From the NCBI RefSeq assembly GCF_002494345.1, contig NZ_NXNI01000001.1, positions 1,054,001 through 1,118,000 of the forward strand: a stretch of DNA of 64,000 nucleotides, written 5' to 3'. Below the pieces are notes generated by a model that saw nothing but the letters and a program-made list of their open reading frames with translations, ran no database searches and was not told where the DNA came from. This document shows, in pieces, positions 36,271 to 44,108 of the stretch. A program made the translations under genes and the position numbers. Source of the DNA: Natrinema ejinorense (GTDB lineage: Archaea; Halobacteriota; Halobacteria; Halobacteriales; Natrialbaceae). Numbering within the stretch: the stretch's first letter is position 1; every line of letters begins with the position of its first letter.

Positions 36271-37059
36271 ATGGACGGAACGCTCGACCACACCATGATC
36301 CGCGTCGCCGACCTCGAGGAATCGCTCGACTGGTACCAGACCCACCTCGAGTACGAGGAGAAGGATCGCTACGAGGGCGACGGCTTCACGATCGTCTATC
36401 TCGGGCCCGAGGAGATGCACGAGGACGGCGCGATGCTCGAGATCACCCACAACGAGGGCGAGGAGCCCGAGGTGGGCGACGCCTGGGGCCACATCGCAGT
36501 ACGGGTCCCCGAGGGCGAACTCGAGGAGTACTACCAGCAACTGATGGACGAGGGCGTCGCGGACTACCGCGATCCCGAATCCTGTGGCGGTCGCTACGCG
36601 TTCGTGAAAGACCCCGACGGCCACGAGATCGAGATCGTCCAGCGCGAGGAGGGTGCGCTCTGGTCGCTCGATCACACGATGATCCGCGTCGAGGACGCCG
36701 ACGAGGCGCTTGGCTTCTGGACCCGCAAGTTCGAGTACGACGAAACCCGCCGCTGGGAATCCGACACGTTCGCGAACTACTTCGTCGAGCCACGGGACGC
36801 GGCCGACGAGTCGATGGCCGTCGAACTCACCTACAACTACGACGGTCGCACGTACGACATGGGCGACGCCTGGGGGCACCTCTGTGTCCGCCTCGACGAC
36901 CTCCACGAGGACTGGGAGCAGCTCATGGAACGCGACGCCGCCGACTACCGCGACCCCGAGAGCTGCGACGACATGTACGCCTTCACGAAAGACCAGGACG
37001 GCCACGAGATCGAACTCCTCGAGCGCGACCTCGAGGCCGACTCGCTGTTCCCCTTCTAA
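36271..37059 (+). CDS. Two-domain glyoxalase (VOC family)
   Basis: A 262-residue protein made of two homologous VOC domains (about 1-125 and 130-262), each opening with LDHTMIRV. Candidate metal ligands in each half are the first His, a Glu in AMLEITHN or AVELTYN, the His of GDAWGH, and the terminal Glu in GHEIEIV or GHEIELL. This is the arrangement of a tandem glyoxalase I, probably acting on a hemithioacetal of methylglyoxal. Its stop overlaps the stop of the convergent UspA gene by 3-4 bases. Confidence 0.88.
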   Translation: MDGTLDHTMIRVADLEESLDWYQTHLEYEEKDRYEGDGFTIVYLGPEEMHEDGAMLEITHNEGEEPEVGDAWGHIAVRVPEGELEEYYQQLMDEGVADYRDPESCGGRYAFVKDPDGHEIEIVQREEGALWSLDHTMIRVEDADEALGFWTRKFEYDETRRWESDTFANYFVEPRDAADESMAVELTYNYDGRTYDMGDAWGHLCVRLDDLHEDWEQLMERDAADYRDPESCDDMYAFTKDQDGHEIELLERDLEADSLFPF

Positions 37060-37445
37060 TCGGAGAGATCGGGGATCGGAACGACGACGACCGGCCGGCT
37101 CGCAGCCGCGAGGAGCCCTTGCGCGGTTGAACCGAGTTCGCGCGTCGCCTCGGGATCGCCGCTGTGGGCCCCGACGACGATCTCGTCGACCTCGTGCTCG
37201 GCCGCCGCCTCGCGGAGCGTCTCGGCGGGGGGTCCCGATCGAAGCGCCGTCTCGACCTCGCCGACGGTGGCGAGCCGAACGGGAGCGACGTTCAGCGCTT
37301 CCTGGCCGTCCCGACGGGCCGACGGATCGCCGGCCGGCGCGACGGCGATCACGGTAACGGTATCCTCGGCGGTCGCCCGACCGTCGAGATAGTCACAGGC
37401 CGCTGCCGTCGTGTGGACGGAATCCGTTCCGACGAGATAATGCAT
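37056..37445 (-). CDS. UspA-family universal stress protein
   Basis: A 129-residue UspA-like protein. The first strand is HYLVGTDSV, the middle carries DTVTVIAVAP, and the ATP-binding-type C-terminal region reads EIVVGAHSGDPEATRELGSTAQGLLAAASRPVVVVP, close to the G-x2-G-x9-G-S pattern but not complete. The function is presumed nucleotide-dependent stress signalling. Its stop codon overlaps that of the convergent double VOC gene. Confidence 0.85.
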   Translation of the reverse strand: MHYLVGTDSVHTTAAACDYLDGRATAEDTVTVIAVAPAGDPSARRDGQEALNVAPVRLATVGEVETALRSGPPAETLREAAAEHEVDEIVVGAHSGDPEATRELGSTAQGLLAAASRPVVVVPIPDLSD

Positions 37446-37838
37446 AACGGCTCCTACGGCGGTCCTCGCAAAGAACCTGCGGACGTTCCCGGCCGATATT
37501 TTCGGATTTTCCGACCGAGAAAACGCGGTTCCGGTACTAATACGGCAGCATCGAAAAGGGAGCGTGGGGGACGAGAGAGGCCATCCCCGCACGCCTTGGC
37601 GGTCCCCCGCGGTTCCGCATCCGATCATCCGGGGTTGCGACACCCGCCCCACGCGTCCCCGTTATCTCCCCCCTCGTGCGGGGACGTGCTGCGTCACTCG
37701 GCTTCGTTCGGTGCCGGTACACGCAGCGTTCTCTCCGATCGCTTCGGCCCGACACGGTCGCCAGGTATCGGTCGACGATGGCTGAAATCCTCGTTCTGGG
37801 CTGTCGTTTCAGCGACCCCCGTCCGACGGCGTCACCGG
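37446..37838. other. Gene-free interval with three consecutive hairpins
   Basis: There is no convincing gene in these 393 bp. The left part holds the UspA promoter region (a CGATATTTTCGG-like AT patch at 37492-37505). The right part contains three inverted repeats in a row: 37654-37661 with 37679-37686 (8 bp perfect, extendable), 37688-37694 with 37721-37727 (7 bp), and 37781-37787 with 37807-37813 (7 bp). It could be a structured RNA or simply the result of high GC. Confidence 0.4.
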
Positions 37839-38150
37839 TCAATGGCGGCCGTACAGCGAATAGGTAATCGAAACCAGCCCCAACAGTCGACTCACGTTCT
37901 CGAGCAGTGCGATGACGATTTGCTCCGGATCGACGACCGTCGTGATGACGACGTTGATCAGGAACGGGAACAGCGTCAACAGGAGGAGTCCGACGGCGAG
38001 ATAGAACATCGACGTGGCGTCGTTGCGGCGGTAGCCACGGTAGGCCTGATACGCGATGATCGTCCCGAAAAGGGCAACGAGGAAGAGACTCGCGACGGTC
38101 AGCAACTCGAGGAGTGTCGCTTCGTCGATCCGAACGACGCTCCGGCTCAT
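37839..38150 (-). CDS. Small three-helix membrane protein coupled to a winged-helix regulator
   Basis: A 103-residue membrane protein with three hydrophobic segments (about 15-38, 50-75, 83-100) of the haloarchaeal DUF7521 type (from memory). The ATG at 38150 overlaps the TGA of the regulator gene in an ATGA arrangement, so the pair is translationally coupled; a GTG 15 bp further upstream is less likely. In haloarchaea such small membrane proteins commonly accompany ArsR-like regulators; the function is unknown. Confidence 0.75.
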   Translation of the reverse strand: MSRSVVRIDEATLLELLTVASLFLVALFGTIIAYQAYRGYRRNDATSMFYLAVGLLLLTLFPFLINVVITTVVDPEQIVIALLENVSRLLGLVSITYSLYGRH

Positions 38151-38518
38151 CGCATCCCCTCCCACATGCGAGTGAACTTGTCGGCGACGTCTTCCTCACG
38201 ATAGGACAACTCGAGTGAGAACGACCCATCCTCCAGTGACAGTTCGAGCCGGTCGAGGTTCGCACTGTAGACGCTGTAGTGGTTCCCGTCCGGTGCGAGT
38301 TCCGTTTCTTCGGTGACGAGGTGACACTCCTCGAGACGGTCGAGTCGCCGGTAGATCGTCGGCAGGGAGGCGTCACACCGTTCGCTCAGTGTACTGGCAG
38401 ACATGGGTTCGACGCTCGTGTGGGTGAGGATATCCCGTGCGTAGTCGTCGTCGAGGACCGAAAGCAGGGTCGACAGGTCAGTTTCCTCACTCACTGGTCT
38501 ACTCCTTCGTTCCGGCAT
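38147..38518 (-). CDS. ArsR-like winged-helix transcriptional regulator
   Basis: A 123-residue regulator with a winged helix at residues 15-75. The recognition region reads MSASTLSERCDASLPTIYRRLDRLEECHLV, followed by a wing (TEETELAPDGNHYSVY). The C-terminal part (SLELSYREEDVADKFTRMWEGM) is a haloarchaeal extension of this group. It is the first gene of a two-gene operon with a small membrane protein. A 17-bp perfect palindrome covers its own promoter, which suggests autoregulation. Confidence 0.85.
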   Translation of the reverse strand: MPERRSRPVSEETDLSTLLSVLDDDYARDILTHTSVEPMSASTLSERCDASLPTIYRRLDRLEECHLVTEETELAPDGNHYSVYSANLDRLELSLEDGSFSLELSYREEDVADKFTRMWEGMR

Positions 38519-38539
38519 CGCTATGAAAAGCGGTCCGGT

Positions 38540-38556
38540 TTTTCTGGACCAGAAAA
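38540..38556. promoter_or_regulatory. Perfect 17-bp palindrome over the regulator's promoter
   Basis: TTTTCTGG-A-CCAGAAAA is a perfect dyad with 8-bp arms. It lies 22-38 bp upstream of the winged-helix gene's ATG, just where its TATA box should be, so a dimer bound here would block transcription. It is also about 120 bp upstream of the Orc gene start. Confidence 0.6.
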
Positions 38557-38614
38557 CGCTGCGCTCGCGACTCGACGGGCACCACCCGGTGGGGAGGCTC
38601 TCAGCCGGGCCGGT

Positions 38615-38632
38615 GTTTCGGAAGTTTCGGAA
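38615..38632 (+). repeat. Tandem 9-bp direct repeat upstream of the Orc gene
   Basis: GTTTCGGAA is repeated twice in perfect tandem, ending about 15 bp before the TTTAAG box of the Orc1/Cdc6 gene. It could bind an activator or Orc itself. It does not match the haloarchaeal origin-recognition-box consensus as I remember it. Confidence 0.45.
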
Positions 38633-38646
38633 CCACCCCGGCGTCG

Positions 38647-38652
38647 TTTAAG
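38647..38652 (+). promoter_or_regulatory. TATA box for the Orc1/Cdc6 gene
   Basis: TTTAAG is centred about 27 bp before the GTG at 38677, supporting a GTG-initiated leaderless transcript. Confidence 0.6.
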
Positions 38653-38676
38653 GCGATCGAGACCGAACCGGACGGT

Positions 38677-39702
38677 GTGATCGTCGACGGCCGCGTCCTG
38701 CGCGATGATTTCGTGCCCAGCGAGGTGGTCCATCGCCACGACGAGGTAACCCTCCTCTCGGAAGCCCTCGAGCCGCTGCTGTCCGACGGGCGGCCCGATC
38801 CCGCCTTCCTGTTCGGCCCGACGGGCGTCGGCAAGACCTGCATCGCTCGCTACACGCTCGCCCAGTTGCGCGAGCAGGAGCCGACCGTCCGGTTGTCGTA
38901 CGTCAACTGTTGGCAGGAGTATACCCGGTTTCGCGTCCTCTATCGGATTCTCGAAGCGATCGACCGGGCGGTCGATGTCCACCGCTCGACGCCGAAAGAC
39001 GAACTGTTCGAGCGACTCTCGCGGGCCGACGACGGGTCACTCGTCGTCGTTCTCGACGAGGTCGACCAGCTAGAGGAGACCGGCGTGCTGTACGACCTCC
39101 ACCGGCTCCCCCACGTCTCGCTCGTGTTGATCGCCAACCGCGAGGTGGAGCTGTTCGCGAGCTTCGACGATCGGGTTCGCTCGCGGCTCCACGCCGGCAC
39201 CCGGGTCCGATTCGACCGCTACGGCACCGACACGCTCGCGGCGATCCTCGCCGAGCGGACGGACAAAGCCCTCGAGCCGGGCGCTGTGAGCGACTCGCAG
39301 TTGCGAACGATCGCCGACGCGGCCTCGGGCGACGCCCGCGTCGGCATCGGGATCCTCCGGTCGGCGGCCCGGCGCGCGGAGCGACAGGGAGTGGAATCGA
39401 TCACCGACGAGATCCTCGAGGCGGCGATCCCGGACGCCCGGTCGGCGATCCGCCGGAAGACGATCGAGGGGTTGATCGAACACCAGCGAGTGCTGTACGA
39501 CGTGATCGCCGAGGCCGGCGAGATCGAACCGGGAGAACTCTACGCGGCGTACGAACGACGGGTCGACGAGCCGAAGACGAACCGGACGCTGCGCAACTAC
39601 CTGACGAAGATGGTTCACTACGACCTGATCGAGGCCGTCGGCAAGCGGCGGGGCAGAACCTATCGGCTCGTCGACGACGGCGAGCCGGACGGGGATCGGT
39701 GA
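38677..39702 (+). CDS. Orc1/Cdc6-family replication initiator
   Basis: A 341-residue AAA+ protein. After FVPSEVVHRHDEVTLL (the usual N-terminal element), Walker A is GPTGVGKT (47-54), Walker B LVVVLDEVDQL (about 124-134), sensor 1 LVLIANRE, and sensor 2 GDARVGIGILRSAARRAE. The C-terminal winged helix is at about 260-335 (YDVIAEAGEIEPGELYAAYERR). It is shorter than main-origin Orc1 proteins (about 400-560 residues). No origin-recognition-box repeats are seen nearby, so it is probably an accessory paralogue. The start is GTG. Confidence 0.92.
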   Translation: MIVDGRVLRDDFVPSEVVHRHDEVTLLSEALEPLLSDGRPDPAFLFGPTGVGKTCIARYTLAQLREQEPTVRLSYVNCWQEYTRFRVLYRILEAIDRAVDVHRSTPKDELFERLSRADDGSLVVVLDEVDQLEETGVLYDLHRLPHVSLVLIANREVELFASFDDRVRSRLHAGTRVRFDRYGTDTLAAILAERTDKALEPGAVSDSQLRTIADAASGDARVGIGILRSAARRAERQGVESITDEILEAAIPDARSAIRRKTIEGLIEHQRVLYDVIAEAGEIEPGELYAAYERRVDEPKTNRTLRNYLTKMVHYDLIEAVGKRRGRTYRLVDDGEPDGDR

Positions 39703-39769
39703 CCGATCGGGACCGTTCCAGCACACCGTCTGCCGAAAGAGGGGTTAGCAGGCCGCTCCTACTGGACGC

Positions 39770-40633
39770 ATGAGCCGATCTCCGACGCTCCCGGCTGGGA
39801 CCCGTCTCGGTCGGACTGCGCTTCGCGTCGCCGACACCGGGCCGATGATCGAGTTCTACCGCGACGTCGTCGGCCTCAGCGTCGCCACCCGAACCGAGAT
39901 CGGGGCGACGCTCGGCGTCGATGGGACGCCGTTGCTCGTTCTGGAAGCCGCTCCGGACACCGAGCCACGCGGCGATCGGGAAGCCGGACTCTACCACAAC
40001 GCCTTCAGACTCCCCTCGCGGCCGGCGCTTGGGGCCGCCCTCGAGCGGATTCGCGACTGCTGGACGCTCGAGGGAGCCTCCGACCACGGCGTCAGCGAGG
40101 CCCTCTACTGTACCGATCCCGAGGGAAACGGCGTCGAACTATATCGCGACCGGCCCCGAGACGCGTGGCCGCGCGCCGACGACGGAACGCTCCGGGCGAC
40201 CGGCGGCCCGCTGGATCTCGCCGCCCTCGCGGCCGCGGCCGACGATGCCACGACGGGGAACGGGTCGCAACTGGCACCCGACGGAACGACCGTCGGCCAC
40301 GTCCACCTCGAGGTATCCTCGCTCGAAGCGGCCCGCTCCTTTTACGCGGAGACGGTGGGGTTCGACGTCTCCATGTCCTACGCGCCGGGATCGCTCTTTT
40401 TCGCGACGGGGGGCTACCACCACCACGTCGGCGTGAACCGCTGGAACGAGCGATCCACGCCGACGGACGGACTGGGGCTGGGGTGGTTCGAACTGCTCGT
40501 TCCGGATGCCGAGGCGGTCGATGCGATCCGGGAGCGGGCGGCCGACGAGGCTACCGTGATCGCGGAGTTCGAGGGCGGCATCGAACTCGAAGATTCGGAC
40601 GGGATCGCGGTTCGGGTCCGGCCCACGGCGTAG
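39770..40633 (+). CDS. Two-domain VOC family (ring-cleaving dioxygenase-like) protein
   Basis: A 287-residue protein with two VOC domains resembling CatE-type extradiol dioxygenases. The opening TRLGRTALRVADTGPMIEFYRDVVGLSV and the second half TVGHVHLEVSSLEAARSFYAETVGF are typical. Candidate metal ligands in the second half are His of GHVHLEV, the YHHHVGVN cluster and a late Glu. Catechol substrates are unproven and no aromatic degradation genes are adjacent. It lies 67 bp after the Orc gene. Confidence 0.82.
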   Translation: MSRSPTLPAGTRLGRTALRVADTGPMIEFYRDVVGLSVATRTEIGATLGVDGTPLLVLEAAPDTEPRGDREAGLYHNAFRLPSRPALGAALERIRDCWTLEGASDHGVSEALYCTDPEGNGVELYRDRPRDAWPRADDGTLRATGGPLDLAALAAAADDATTGNGSQLAPDGTTVGHVHLEVSSLEAARSFYAETVGFDVSMSYAPGSLFFATGGYHHHVGVNRWNERSTPTDGLGLGWFELLVPDAEAVDAIRERAADEATVIAEFEGGIELEDSDGIAVRVRPTA

Positions 40634-40752
40634 CGACGCGGTCGACTTTCGGAAGCGGAAACGGAAATCCAAACCGCGCTCGAGCGACCCGATAGCCGAC
40701 GGTTTCGATGGTCGAGCCCCCATCGGAACTGTTGGAACGCGGGCTCCGTCGC

Positions 40753-40758
40753 TTATGC
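40753..40758 (+). promoter_or_regulatory. TATA box for the RadA-like/PolB2 operon
   Basis: TTATGC lies about 27 bp before the ATG at 40782. An in-frame ATG at 40755 lies inside this box, so 40782 is the better start. Confidence 0.5.
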
Positions 40759-40781
40759 ATTGCTCGCTCGAGGACTCGTGT

Positions 40782-41486
40782 ATGCATCAGTTCGACCTCG
40801 AGCCCGGAACGACGCTGCTGAACGTTCCCTCGCCGCGATCGGAGATCGTCCACCGGCTGGTCTGTGAGCGACTGGCCGCGGACGCTGCCGGCGGGTCGGC
40901 CTACTGGATCGACGCGCGCTCGGCCGCATCGGCCCACGCGCTGTACGACTGCGCCTCGAGCCCTCGCGTCCTCGAGAACCTGCAGGTTGCGCGGGCGTTT
41001 ACGGCGTACCAACACCATTCGCTGGTGCGCGACATCGCCAGACGGGCGGAGCCGGGAACGGCGCTGCTCGTCGCACCCAACGTCGCCGCCCCCTACCGGG
41101 ACGACGACCTCGCGGCGTGGGAGCGCGAGCCGTTGCTGGCTGCGACCCTCGAGATCCTCTCGGAGCTGGGTGCGGTACTCGATTGTCCGGTCCTCGTGAC
41201 GAGCGCCGACAGCGGTGGCGAGGACGGCAGCGCCGACGACGCGACCGCTGCTTCCGGACCGGTCGCCGAGTACGCCGACACCACGGTCGACTGCGTTCGC
41301 ACGCGCGAGGGACTCCGGCTCGAGCGTGTGGACGAAGGGGAAGCGACGGGCGCGACGGCGGGGTACTGGCACGGCACCCAGTGGCAGACGACGATCCCCT
41401 ACTGGGTCGAGCTCTGTGGGGCCGTCGACGCGTTCGATCCCGTCGTCGCCGCCCACGATCGCGGGCTGCTCGAGGTGAGCGGCTGA
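40782..41486 (+). CDS. Degenerate RadA/RecA-fold paralogue, first gene of the PolB2 cassette
   Basis: A 234-residue protein that keeps the RadA-like core but not its ATPase residues. LENLQVARAFTAYQHHSLV (64-82) closely matches the RadA/Rad51 'ARAFNxDHQ' segment. The following LLVAPNVAAPYRDDDL sits where Walker B and its 'LIVDSLTxxFR' continuation would be, but the Asp is Ala. The Walker A position (LNVPSPRS, 13-20) has no GKT. CPVLVTSA aligns with the 'VVVTNQ' strand. Its stop overlaps the start of the next gene (TGATG). It is probably a non-catalytic partner of the polymerase. Confidence 0.7.
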   Translation: MHQFDLEPGTTLLNVPSPRSEIVHRLVCERLAADAAGGSAYWIDARSAASAHALYDCASSPRVLENLQVARAFTAYQHHSLVRDIARRAEPGTALLVAPNVAAPYRDDDLAAWEREPLLAATLEILSELGAVLDCPVLVTSADSGGEDGSADDATAASGPVAEYADTTVDCVRTREGLRLERVDEGEATGATAGYWHGTQWQTTIPYWVELCGAVDAFDPVVAAHDRGLLEVSG

Positions 41487-41833
41487 TGGGGCGAACGAAC
41501 CCGACCTACCGCGACGCGATCGGACGAATAGAGTCCGACTGGAGGCCGATGCGCCGGGCGCTGCGCCGGGAGTACCAGTCGGACTTCGATCGGCTGTTCG
41601 ATCGCGCTCGCGACTTCGCCGACGCGGCGGGCTACGCCAACCCGCCGGCACCCGAACGGGCGTTCCTGCTGTCGTTGCTGCTCACTCACGAGGTCGAACT
41701 GCGGCGATTGCGGACGGAACTCGCCGCACGCGAGAACGCGGCGAGCGGGGGCCGCGTCGAGGACGCCGTGAGCCCTGACGACGCGACTGTGAGTCCAGTG
41801 AGCCAGCCCGACGCGACCGAGGACGACGAATGA
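41486..41833 (+). CDS. Small helical protein, middle gene of the PolB2 cassette
   Basis: A 115-residue basic-then-acidic protein. Residues 1-80 are predicted helical (RIESDWRPMRRALRREYQSDFDRLFDRARDFADAAGYAN), and the last 35 residues are a disordered acidic Ser/Asp tail. I recognise no family. Its ATG overlaps the preceding stop and its TGA overlaps the polymerase ATG (ATGA), so all three genes are translationally coupled. It may bridge the RadA-like protein and the polymerase. Confidence 0.72.
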   Translation: MGRTNPTYRDAIGRIESDWRPMRRALRREYQSDFDRLFDRARDFADAAGYANPPAPERAFLLSLLLTHEVELRRLRTELAARENAASGGRVEDAVSPDDATVSPVSQPDATEDDE

Positions 41834-44061
41834 GTCCCTACACGTTCGAATTCGAGGGCGGCGACGTTCGCGAGTGGACGCTGACCGAGGCGGGTGCCGA
41901 GCCGACGACCGTCGCGGACTACACCCCGTCGCTGTTCGTCGGGGGCCCCGACGCCGCGCTCGCGGACCTGAACGATCGCCTCTCCAGTGACCCAAAGGTC
42001 GTCGCGACGGAGCGCGAGCGGTGGGCGACGAGCCTCCACGACGCTCACGCCGGGAAGCGGCGTCACGTCCTGCGCGTCACCCTCGAGCGGGTCGCCGAAA
42101 TTCGGCCGCTGGCCCGCGAAATCCGCGGCGTCTACGAGCGCGAGACCCACGCGCCCGGAACGTTCCGGCTGTTCGACGTCGACCTCGAGCCGGGGTTTCG
42201 GTACTGCCTCGATCGGGACCTCGATCCGACGCCGGCCCGCGACCTGCGGACGCTCCGACTCGCGCTCGACGACGCTGCGCTGGCCGACGGCGACGTTTCG
42301 GCGCTCGAACTCGCGGACGACCGCGTCGACGGCGGCGAACGACGAACGCTCCGGACGCTCCGGCGACGCCTCGAGCGACGGAATCCCGACGCACTCGTCG
42401 TGAGCAACGCGGAGCTGATACCGCTGCTCGAGCGCCGAGCCGAGGTGCTGGGGGTCGATGGCGTTTCCCTCGGGCGGCGTCCGGGGTGGACACGGCTGGC
42501 GAGCGAAAACACGTACGCGAGCTACGGGCGAGTCGGACACTCGCCGGCGCGGTACCAGGTCCCGGGGCGAGCGATCGTCGACGCCTCGAACAGCTTCCTC
42601 TGGCACCAGTCGGGACTGGCGGGGATTCGATACATGGTCGAGCGGACCGGTCGCCCGCTACAGGAGGCGGCGTGGGGGAGCATCGGAACGCTGTTGACCG
42701 CGAGACAGATCCGGCTGGCCCGCCGCGAGAAGGGCGTACTCGCCCCGTGGAACGCGTGGGAACCCGAACGGTTCACCGACGTCGAGACGTTACACGCGGC
42801 CGATCGCGGCGGGTTCACCTTCGCTCCCGAGGTCGGCTTCCACGAAACCGTCCACGAGATCGACTTCGCGTCGCTGTACCCGCGGATCATCCGCGAGCAC
42901 AACGTGAGTCCCGAGACGGTCGACTGTAACTGCGGGGACGACGCACGCGCCGACGGCGTCGACAGCCATCGCGTCCCCGAACTCGGCTACGAGATCTGCG
43001 AGACCGACGGCTTTCTCCCCGCCGTTCTCGACCCGCTCATCGCGGATCGGGCCGAGATCAAGGGACGGCTCGCGGAGGGTCCCGACGAGGCGACGGCCGC
43101 CCGGCTCCGCGCCGAATCGGGTGCGATCAAGTGGGTCCTCGTCGCCTGCTTTGGCTACCAGGGCTATCGCAACGCCAAGTTCGGCCGGATCGAGTGCCAC
43201 GAGGCGATCAACGCCTACGCCCGCGAGATCGCACTCGAGGCGAAGCGGCGACTCGAGGACGCGGACTGGCGGATCGTCCACGGCATCGTCGACAGCCTCT
43301 GGGTGACGCCCCGAGTCGACGCGCCGGAGCCCCTCGCGGACGTGATCGGCGAGGTGTCCGCGCAAGTCGGGATTCCCCTCGAGCACGACGGAAGCTACGA
43401 GTGGGTGTGTTTCGTGCCGCTGCGCGACTCCATCAGGGGTGCCGGCGCTGGCGGGGCTTCGACGGACGGTACCGCGACAGCGGGCGGACCCAACCCGGCA
43501 CGCGGGACCACAACGGCGGGCGCACTCACGAAGTACTTCGGCAAGCGGACGAGCGGCGAGTACACGTATCGGGGACTCGAAGTGCGCCAGCGGAGCGCGC
43601 CCGCGTTCGTCGCGGAGAGTCAACGGGCGTTCGTCGAGACGTTCGATCGCGAACGCGACCCCGAGGCAGTCTGTGACAGCCTCGGCCGACGGCTGAGCGA
43701 ACTTCGCGAGGGGACGGTCGATCCGATCGATCTCGCCGTCACGAAACGGGTCTCGAAATCACTCGGGGACTACAGCCAGCGGACCCACACCGTGGCGGCG
43801 CTCCAGCGATACGAGCGCCGCGGGATCGACCGCCACCCCGGACAATCGGTCGAGTACGTCGTCGTCGACGACGACGCGCGTGGCTCCGAGCGGGTCAGAC
43901 TCGCGCTCGAGGAGCCACGGACGTACGACGCGGACTACTACGCGACGCTGCTCGTCCGCGCCTGTGAGAGCGTTCTCTCGCCCCTGGGCTGGGATCGCGT
44001 TCGAATCCGACGTTCGTTGCGGGACGGGACCGCGGTTCGACTGTCGACGTTTACCGGCTGA
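41830..44061 (+). CDS. Family B DNA polymerase, PolB2 type
   Basis: A 743-residue family B polymerase, smaller than replicative PolB. Motif A EIDFASLYPRII keeps its catalytic Asp345. Motif B is IKWVLVACFGYQGY (Lys434 kept; the usual Asn-Ser and Tyr replaced). Motif C is HGIVDSLW: the first Asp of DTD is Ile but the second, catalytic one (Asp488) is kept. A Cys cluster (DCNCGDD, YEICET) follows motif A. The N-terminal exonuclease motifs are not convincingly intact. The pattern suggests a specialised, perhaps translesion, polymerase without proofreading. The C-terminus carries DYSQRTHTVAALQRYERRG. Confidence 0.88.
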   Translation: MSPYTFEFEGGDVREWTLTEAGAEPTTVADYTPSLFVGGPDAALADLNDRLSSDPKVVATERERWATSLHDAHAGKRRHVLRVTLERVAEIRPLAREIRGVYERETHAPGTFRLFDVDLEPGFRYCLDRDLDPTPARDLRTLRLALDDAALADGDVSALELADDRVDGGERRTLRTLRRRLERRNPDALVVSNAELIPLLERRAEVLGVDGVSLGRRPGWTRLASENTYASYGRVGHSPARYQVPGRAIVDASNSFLWHQSGLAGIRYMVERTGRPLQEAAWGSIGTLLTARQIRLARREKGVLAPWNAWEPERFTDVETLHAADRGGFTFAPEVGFHETVHEIDFASLYPRIIREHNVSPETVDCNCGDDARADGVDSHRVPELGYEICETDGFLPAVLDPLIADRAEIKGRLAEGPDEATAARLRAESGAIKWVLVACFGYQGYRNAKFGRIECHEAINAYAREIALEAKRRLEDADWRIVHGIVDSLWVTPRVDAPEPLADVIGEVSAQVGIPLEHDGSYEWVCFVPLRDSIRGAGAGGASTDGTATAGGPNPARGTTTAGALTKYFGKRTSGEYTYRGLEVRQRSAPAFVAESQRAFVETFDRERDPEAVCDSLGRRLSELREGTVDPIDLAVTKRVSKSLGDYSQRTHTVAALQRYERRGIDRHPGQSVEYVVVDDDARGSERVRLALEEPRTYDADYYATLLVRACESVLSPLGWDRVRIRRSLRDGTAVRLSTFTG

Positions 44062-44108
44062 GTGCCGTCCTGACCGCGTTCCCTCACCGTGGTCGATGCT
44101 CGAAACGG

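Noticed and set aside
37056-37059. Overlapping stop codons of the double VOC and UspA genes as a regulatory feature
   Set aside because: Convergent stop overlap of this kind is common in compact genomes and needs no special explanation.
38519-38676. Replication origin next to the Orc1/Cdc6 gene
   Set aside because: I looked for paired long origin-recognition-box repeats and an AT-rich unwinding element and found only a 9-bp tandem repeat and a regulator-type palindrome.
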